Shown here: piece by piece, positions 57,452 through 64,000 of the stretch
Layout of the letters: each line of letters opens with the position of its first letter
How positions within the stretch are numbered: position 1 is the first letter of the stretch
NCBI GenBank assembly: GCA_937873095.1
Contig: CALMVI010000048.1
Coordinates: 1 to 64,000, forward strand
Length of the DNA: 64,000 bases
Direction: 5' to 3'
Source of the DNA: an uncultured Acetobacteraceae bacterium
Lineage (GTDB): Bacteria; Pseudomonadota; Alphaproteobacteria; Acetobacterales; Acetobacteraceae
Notes under the pieces: model-generated
Databases searched by the model: none
What the model saw: the letters and a program-made list of their open reading frames with translations, nothing else
Told to the model about the DNA's origin: nothing
Program-made: the position numbers and the translations under genes

Positions 57452-58696
57452 ATGCACCCTGAAGCGTTGACAGAGGCCGCTGCCCGTGTCGCAGCCCGGC
57501 TGGATGCGCTGGCCGGCTGCACGGACACGCCGGGCGAGATCACCCGGCTGTTCCTCAGCCCGGCGCATCGCCGGTCGCTGGCTTTGCTGAAGGCCTGGAT
57601 GACCGAGGCGAGGCTGGCGACGCGGCTGGACGCTTCGGGCACCCTGGTTGCCACCCGGGCCGGGGCCGACGCGGAGTGGCCGACGCTGCTGCTCGGCTCG
57701 CACATCGACACCGTTCGCGACGCGGGAAAATACGATGGCTGCCTCGGCATCGTGCTTGCGATCGAGGCCGCGGCCGCGTTGGGCGGCGAGGCCCTTCCGT
57801 ACGGCTTGCAGATACGCGCTTTCGGCGACGAGGAGGGCGTTCGTTTCCCCGTCACCCTCACCACTGCGCATGCCACGGCCGGCACCTTCGATCGCACGTG
57901 GCTGGACGTCCGGGACGAGGCCGGTGTCACGCTCCGCCAAGCGCTCAGTGATTTCGGTCTCGATTCGGACCAGGCGGATGCCTGCGCCGCGGCAGGGGCC
58001 GCCGCCTATCTGGAAGTGCATATCGAACAGGGGCCCGTGCTGGAGCACGCTGGCGCCCCGCTGGGCATTGTCACGGCCATTGCCGCCGCCGCCCGTTTTG
58101 TCGTGCAGGTGAACGGGCGCGCGGGACATGCCGGGACCGTGCCGATGGACCGGCGGCAGGACGCGCTGGCCGCCGCCTGCGCCATGATACTGGCGCTGCG
58201 CAACATCGCCAGAGACGCCGGGGACGTGGTTGCCACGACCGGGAGCATCGCCGTGGAGCCGGGCGCGCCCAACACCATTCCCGCGCTGTGCCGCTTCACC
58301 ATCGATCTGCGTGCGCCTCAGGACGCAGCCCTGGCCGCCGCCGAGGCGGGAGTCCGGCGCGCGCTGGCCGGTGTCGCGGAGGCCGAGCGGGTGACGCTCG
58401 ACATCAGCCGCACCCATGCCGCACCGGCCACCGCTTGCGCTACGCAGTTGCAGTCGCTGCTGGCGGGGGCGGTGGCCGCTTGCGGGCTTCCTGCCCCCGC
58501 TCTGGGGAGCGGCGCCGGGCATGACGGAATGGCCATTGCCGGCCTTTGCCCGATCGGGATGCTGTTTGTGCGCTGCGCCGGGGGGGTCAGCCACAGTCCT
58601 GCGGAGCGGGTGGCGCAGGAGGATATCGCCGTGGCGCTGCAGGCGCTGCTGCATGCGCTGCGCGCCTTCCGCCCAGACATCATGAGAGACGCATGA
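57452..58696 (+). CDS. M20-family amidohydrolase (allantoate amidohydrolase / N-carbamoylase type)
   Basis: A 414-residue Zn/Mn hydrolase from ATG 57452; a TTG overlapping the kinase end would give 14 more residues. Metal-site motifs are LLGSHIDTVRDAGKYDGCLG, IRAFGDEEGVRFPVTLTTAH, YLEVHIEQGPVLEHAGAPLG, GRAGHAGTVPMDRRQDALAA and the C-terminal SGAGHDGMAIAGLCPIGMLF with GVSHSPAE. This is the AllC/HyuC/beta-ureidopropionase group that hydrolyses N-carbamoyl or ureido groups and releases ammonia (and CO2 or urea in ureide pathways). Stop overlaps the next start (ATGA). Confidence 0.92.
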   Translation: MHPEALTEAAARVAARLDALAGCTDTPGEITRLFLSPAHRRSLALLKAWMTEARLATRLDASGTLVATRAGADAEWPTLLLGSHIDTVRDAGKYDGCLGIVLAIEAAAALGGEALPYGLQIRAFGDEEGVRFPVTLTTAHATAGTFDRTWLDVRDEAGVTLRQALSDFGLDSDQADACAAAGAAAYLEVHIEQGPVLEHAGAPLGIVTAIAAAARFVVQVNGRAGHAGTVPMDRRQDALAAACAMILALRNIARDAGDVVATTGSIAVEPGAPNTIPALCRFTIDLRAPQDAALAAAEAGVRRALAGVAEAERVTLDISRTHAAPATACATQLQSLLAGAVAACGLPAPALGSGAGHDGMAIAGLCPIGMLFVRCAGGVSHSPAERVAQEDIAVALQALLHALRAFRPDIMRDA

Positions 58697-59133
58697 CCGA
58701 CATCCGAATCACTGTCGGCGAGGATGTGTTCCCCGCCCGTCTGGAAACCGGGATGGCGCCGGCCACGTGTGCCGCCTTTCTGCGCATGCTGCCGTATGGA
58801 AACCGCATCATCCATGTGCGGTGGAGTGGCGAAGCCTGCTGGATTCCTATGGGGAATTTCCAGACGGGACTGGCCATGGAGAACGCCACCGCCTATCCGG
58901 CACCAGGAGAGATCCTGCTCTACCCTGGCGGGGTCAGCGAGACGGAGATACTGATCGCCTACGGGCCGACGCATTTTGCGAGCAAGGCCGGAACGCTGGC
59001 GGGCAACCACTTCCTGACCATCACGGACGGCAAGGACGCCCTGGCGGCACTTGGCCGGCGTGTGCTTTGGGAGGGCGCCCGGGATGTGCTGTTCGAGATG
59101 GGGGATCAGCGCAGGCAGGCCGGTGCGGTGTGA
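58693..59133 (+). CDS. DUF3830 family protein (cyclophilin-like fold)
   Basis: A 146-residue protein of the DUF3830 family: ITVGEDVFPARLETGMAPAT with CAAFLRMLPYGNRIIHVRWS, GEACWIPMGNFQTGLAMENA and TAYPAPGEILLYPGGVSETE, ILIAYGPTHFASKAGTLAGN. The family adopts a cyclophilin-like beta barrel but has no assigned reaction. It is translationally coupled to the M20 gene (ATGA overlap) and sits just before urease, arguing for a role in ureide or amide metabolism (inference). Confidence 0.87.
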   Translation: MTDIRITVGEDVFPARLETGMAPATCAAFLRMLPYGNRIIHVRWSGEACWIPMGNFQTGLAMENATAYPAPGEILLYPGGVSETEILIAYGPTHFASKAGTLAGNHFLTITDGKDALAALGRRVLWEGARDVLFEMGDQRRQAGAV

Positions 59134-59154
59134 GCACACGAGCGTTTTCGTTGC

Positions 59155-59949
59155 ATGACCCAGGGCACGCTGCATGTCGTGGTCGGGGCGAACGCCCTTG
59201 TTCGGCTGCGGCAGACCGGTTGCCTGAAACTGCGTTTTCCGAAACCGCAGGACCAGGGCTGGCTGGAGGCGATTTCGCTGAACAATTCCGGCGGTGTGGT
59301 GGGCGGCGATCGTCTTTCGACCGAGCTGCACCTGGCGCCGGACGCACGGTTCGTCCTGACCACCGCATCGGCGGAGAAGATCTACCGCGCCGCCGCCCGG
59401 GCGCGGGCGGCTGACATTGCAAACAGGCTGTGCCTGGAACGGTCGGCGCATGCGGAATGGCTGCCGCAGGGAACGATCCTGTTCGATGGCTGCGCGATGC
59501 GGCGGGCTTTGCAGGTTGAGATGGTGGGCAGTGCCACGCTGCTTGGCGTGGAGGCCACGGTGTTCGGCCGGATCGCATCAGGCGAGGCGCTGCGCAGCAT
59601 CTGCGTGACGGACGCGATCGCCATCAGGCGCGATGGCCGGCTGATCCTGCACGATGCCTGGCGGCCGCCGGGCGATTTCGGCAGCATCCAGCGCGGGTCT
59701 GCGACGTTGGCCGGCGCGCGCGCGATGGCCACGCTGTTCCACGTGGGTTCTGGTGCTGAATCCTGTGCCGCCGGTGTGCGCGACATCCTCGCCGGTCACC
59801 CGCGCGTGGAGGCGGGCGTTTCCGCCTGGGACGGCATGCTGCTCGTTCGTCTGCTGGCTGGCGAGCCGCCCGATCTGCGCGCGGCTGTCGCTGCGCTGTT
59901 GCACCGCCTGCGCGATGGCCGCATGCTGCCCAGGGCATGGACGTGCTGA
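59155..59949 (+). CDS. ureD: Urease accessory protein UreD
   Basis: A 264-residue UreD. It binds apo-urease with UreF and UreG during nickel insertion. Marks are [60 protein letters not shown] and [20 protein letters not shown]. The ATG at 59155 begins close to the conserved core, so the N-terminus is short compared with many UreD. First gene of ureDABCEFG, 21 bases after DUF3830, so probably part of the same long transcript. Confidence 0.96.
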   Translation: MTQGTLHVVVGANALVRLRQTGCLKLRFPKPQDQGWLEAISLNNSGGVVGGDRLSTELHLAPDARFVLTTASAEKIYRAAARARAADIANRLCLERSAHAEWLPQGTILFDGCAMRRALQVEMVGSATLLGVEATVFGRIASGEALRSICVTDAIAIRRDGRLILHDAWRPPGDFGSIQRGSATLAGARAMATLFHVGSGAESCAAGVRDILAGHPRVEAGVSAWDGMLLVRLLAGEPPDLRAAVAALLHRLRDGRMLPRAWTC

Positions 59950-59958
59950 GGCGGGCGC

Positions 59959-60261
59959 ATGAACCTTACGCCGCGCGAGCGGGACAAATTGCTGATCGCG
60001 ATGGCGGCGCAGGTGGCGCGTCGCCGGCTCGACCGCGGCGTGAGACTGAACCATCCCGAGGCGATCGCGCTGATCTGCGATTTCGTCGTGGAGGGTGCGC
60101 GCGACGGCCGCAGCGTAGCCGATCTGATGGAAGCCGGCGCGCATGTGATCACCCGCGCGCAGGTGATGGACGGTATTGCGGAGATGGTCCCGGACGTGCA
60201 GGTGGAAGCGACGTTTCCGGACGGCACCAAGCTGGTGACCGTGCACGAGCCGATACGATGA
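59959..60261 (+). CDS. ureA: Urease gamma subunit
   Basis: A 100-residue UreA, full length: [60 protein letters not shown], then [20 protein letters not shown]. Structural subunit of the (alpha-beta-gamma)3 urease. It starts 9 bases after ureD; the stop overlaps the ureB start (ATGA). Confidence 0.98.
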   Translation: MNLTPRERDKLLIAMAAQVARRRLDRGVRLNHPEAIALICDFVVEGARDGRSVADLMEAGAHVITRAQVMDGIAEMVPDVQVEATFPDGTKLVTVHEPIR

Positions 60262-60565
60262 TCCCCGGCGAGGTACAGGTGCTGCCCGGCGAGATCGTGC
60301 TGAACGGTGACGCCGAGAGCATTGCCATGGATGTGGCCAACACTGGCGACCGCCCGATCCAGGTTGGCAGCCACTATCATTTCGCCGAGACGAACGCCGC
60401 GTTGCGTTTCGACCGTGCGGCGGCGCTGGGACGGCGGCTGGATATCGCGGCGGGTACGGCGACGCGTTTCGAGCCGGGACAGACACGCAAGGTGCAGTTG
60501 ATCCCGTTTGGCGGTGCGCGCCGCGCCATCGGTTTTCGCGGCCTGGTGATGGGCAAGCTGGGCTG

Positions 60566-60566
<1 letters not shown>
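60258..60566 (+). CDS. ureB: Urease beta subunit
   Basis: A 102-residue UreB, full length: [94 protein letters not shown]. Separate beta subunit as in most bacteria outside Helicobacter. Its stop overlaps the ureC start (TGATGG). Confidence 0.98.
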
Positions 60567-62268
<1,702 letters not shown>

Positions 62269-62272
<4 letters not shown>

Positions 62273-62739
62273 CCGGGCTTGCCGCCTATGGGGTGCACGC
62301 AGCCGGCACGTGGGCGACCGCCGACGAGATCGACAGCGTCGTGCTCGATTACGACCAGCGCCATCGCCGGCGGCGGCGGCTGACGACCGCCGGCGGCCAG
62401 GACGTGCTGCTCGATCTGCCGCGCGCCCGGCGATTGCGCGACGATGACGGGTTGCAGACAGGTGCCGGCATCATCCGGGTCGTCGCGGCCGCCGAACAGG
62501 TGATGGACATTTTCGCGCCACCTGCGGCACTCATCCGCATTGCATGGCATCTGGGCAACCGGCATCTGCCGGTGCAATTGCGCGAGGACAGCCTGCGCGT
62601 CCGGCACGATCATGTGATTGCGTCCATGATTGCAGGCCTGGGCGGCCACGTTCACGAGCTGCACGCATCCTTCGATCCTGAAGAGGGCGCGTATGCCCAA
62701 GCAGGCCATGGCCACGAGCATGACCATGCCCACGGCTGA
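62269..62739 (+). CDS. ureE: Urease nickel metallochaperone UreE
   Basis: A 156-residue UreE starting at TTG 62269 inside the ureC stop (TTGA); a GTG 24 bases later is the alternative. The N-domain is [20 protein letters not shown] with [20 protein letters not shown]; the metal-binding domain has [40 protein letters not shown]. The C-terminal His-rich tail is [10 protein letters not shown]. It delivers Ni to the urease complex. Confidence 0.95.
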
Positions 62740-63397
62740 GGCGCTGCTGCGGCTGCTCACCTGGCTCTCCCCGGCGTTTCCGACCGGCGCCTTCGCCTAT
62801 TCGCACGGGCTTGAATGGGCCGTGGAAGCCGGCGACGTGACGTGCGAGGCATCGTTGCACGGGTGGTTGCGAGACATGTTGCATCATGGCAGCGCGCGCA
62901 CGGACGCCATCCTCCTGCGGCACGCGTGGCGCGCGCCGGACGCGGCAGCCCTGGGGCAGGTCGCTGAACTCGCCGCGGGTTGCGCGCCGGGCCGTGAACG
63001 CCAGGCCGAGACGCTGGCGCAGGGGGCCGCGTTCTGTCTGGCTGCCGCTGCGTGGCCCGCGCCGGCGCTCGACGGCCTGCGCGCGCGCGCGGAAGGCCGC
63101 ATCGCCTATCCCGTGGCAGTGGGCACGGTAGCCTCGGCGCAGCGTGTGCCGCAGGACGCTACCTGCCAAGCTTTCCTGCATGCCGTTGTCGCCAATCTCG
63201 TCTCCGCCGGCGTGCGGCTTGTGCCGCTGGGCCAAAGTGCCGGGCTGCGTATTCTGGCGGCACTCGAGCCCGATATGCTGCAGGTCGCGCGTGAAACACG
63301 TGTAGCCAGTCTGGAGGACATCGGCGGCACGTGCCTGCGTGCCGACATCGCCGCGATGCGGCACGAAACCCAATATACCAGGCTGTTCCGGTCATGA
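62693..63397 (+). CDS. ureF: Urease accessory protein UreF
   Basis: A 234-residue UreF from ATG 62693, overlapping ureE by 47 bases; later in-frame ATGs (62708, 62720, 62726) may be used instead and would reduce that overlap. The family core is [20 protein letters not shown] (E) [38 protein letters not shown] and [20 protein letters not shown]. It modulates UreG GTPase and gates metallocentre assembly. Confidence 0.95.
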   Translation: MPKQAMATSMTMPTAEALLRLLTWLSPAFPTGAFAYSHGLEWAVEAGDVTCEASLHGWLRDMLHHGSARTDAILLRHAWRAPDAAALGQVAELAAGCAPGRERQAETLAQGAAFCLAAAAWPAPALDGLRARAEGRIAYPVAVGTVASAQRVPQDATCQAFLHAVVANLVSAGVRLVPLGQSAGLRILAALEPDMLQVARETRVASLEDIGGTCLRADIAAMRHETQYTRLFRS

Positions 63398-64000
63398 GCG
63401 TGCACTCCCGATCGCCCAACGGCCCGCTGCGTGTCGGCATCGGCGGGCCCGTCGGTTCCGGCAAGACGGCTTTGATGGATTCGCTGTGCCGGCATTTCCG
63501 CGCCACGCACCAGATCGCGGCCATCACCAACGACATCTACACCAAGGAGGATGCGGAATTTCTGACGCGCGCCGGTTCGCTGCCGGAGGATCGCATCCTC
63601 GGGATCGAGACCGGGGGCTGCCCGCACACCGCCATCCGCGAAGATGCCAGCATCAATCTTGCTGGCATCGCACAGCTGAACCGCACATTCCCCGATCTTG
63701 ACATGATCCTGATCGAAAGCGGCGGCGACAACCTGGCGGCAACGTTCAGCCCGGAACTTGCGGACATCACCATCTACGTCATCGACGTGTCCGCCGGCGA
63801 CAAGATCCCGCGTAAAGGCGGACCGGGAATCACGCGCAGCGACCTTCTGGTGATCAACAAGACGGATCTGGCGCCGATGGTCGGCGCCAGCCTGGACGTG
63901 ATGGACCGGGACGCCAGGCGCATGCGTGGCGCGCGCCCCTTCGTGTTTGCCAGCATCCGCAGCGGCACGGGAACGGACGAGATCGCCGCATTCGTCAGCC
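63394..64000 (+). CDS. ureG: Urease accessory GTPase UreG (runs off the window)
   Basis: The first ~202 residues of a normally ~205-residue GTPase, with the 3' end cut by the window. P-loop [19 protein letters not shown], Mg-site [16 protein letters not shown], the metal-binding Cys-Pro-His in [39 protein letters not shown] and the guanine motif VINKTDLAP. Starts at ATG 63394 overlapping the ureF stop (ATGA). It couples GTP hydrolysis to nickel transfer. Confidence 0.96.
   Translation, partial: MSVHSRSPNGPLRVGIGGPVGSGKTALMDSLCRHFRATHQIAAITNDIYTKEDAEFLTRAGSLPEDRILGIETGGCPHTAIREDASINLAGIAQLNRTFPDLDMILIESGGDNLAATFSPELADITIYVIDVSAGDKIPRKGGPGITRSDLLVINKTDLAPMVGASLDVMDRDARRMRGARPFVFASIRSGTGTDEIAAFVS

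Overview
The window comes from a high-GC alphaproteobacterium, most probably an Acetobacteraceae/Rhodospirillales-type organism. The evidence is the alphaproteobacterial usg gene, a flagellar set with the alphaproteobacteria-specific regulators flbD, flbT, flaF and a DUF1217 protein, and GC-rich palindromes between genes. The taxonomic placement is inferred from gene content only; no database search was possible.

Layout. 0-0.7 kb: G-rich repeat sequence and usg. 0.7-2.9 kb: groES-groEL behind a CIRCE (HrcA) operator and ended by a clear intrinsic terminator. 3.1-4.2 kb: a glycine-zipper stress-type protein and a TerB-like protein. 4.4-21.3 kb: a flagellar island. fliK-flgD-fliF-fliG-fliH-fliN-flbD-flhA run on the minus strand. 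flgE-flgK-flgL-flbT run divergently on the plus strand, followed by a DUF1217 gene, a flagellin and flaF. 21.3-28.5 kb: a gene remnant, a DUF3445 (heme-dependent N-demethylase-like) gene, a complete ytcA-mdtN-mdtO-mdtP type tripartite efflux operon and a type II NADH dehydrogenase carrying two compensating frameshifts. 28.5-36 kb: two membrane proteins (DUF347-like and YoaK/DUF1275) and two GAF/PAS sensor proteins. A small gene graveyard lies between the sensors: the C-terminus of a DUF3320 helicase-type protein and a frameshifted ParD-like antitoxin. 36-38.2 kb: a pyridine nucleotide-disulfide oxidoreductase divergent from deoC, with a GAGCATG-type palindromic repeat between them.

38.2-64 kb is the most interesting part. 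It is a large catabolic island with two importers (a TonB receptor co-transcribed with a spermidine/putrescine-class ABC system, and a dipeptide-class ABC system) and several amide or ureide enzymes (PuuE-like deacetylase, AtzA/TrzN-type amidohydrolase, hydantoin/aspartate-type racemase, M20 allantoate/N-carbamoylase-type hydrolase, DUF3830). It also has a sugar branch (two tandem SIS-domain proteins and a PfkB kinase), a DeoR-family regulator and a complete urease operon (ureDABCEF and the start of ureG). Nearly every gene pair overlaps by 4 bp or is separated by a few bases. I see a common CTTTC-N5/6-CTTTTC element in front of the TonB-ABC operon, the dipeptide-class ABC-racemase operon and the deoR/SIS divergent promoter. 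This suggests one DeoR regulon that imports a nitrogen-rich, probably glycosylated or ureido compound, splits it into a sugar phosphate and a ureide, and releases its nitrogen through urease. The substrate is not known and the pathway is an inference.

Several genes carry frameshifts (NDH-2, the PotA-type ATPase at a G6 tract, the ParD-like gene). Whether these are real or assembly errors cannot be decided from sequence alone.
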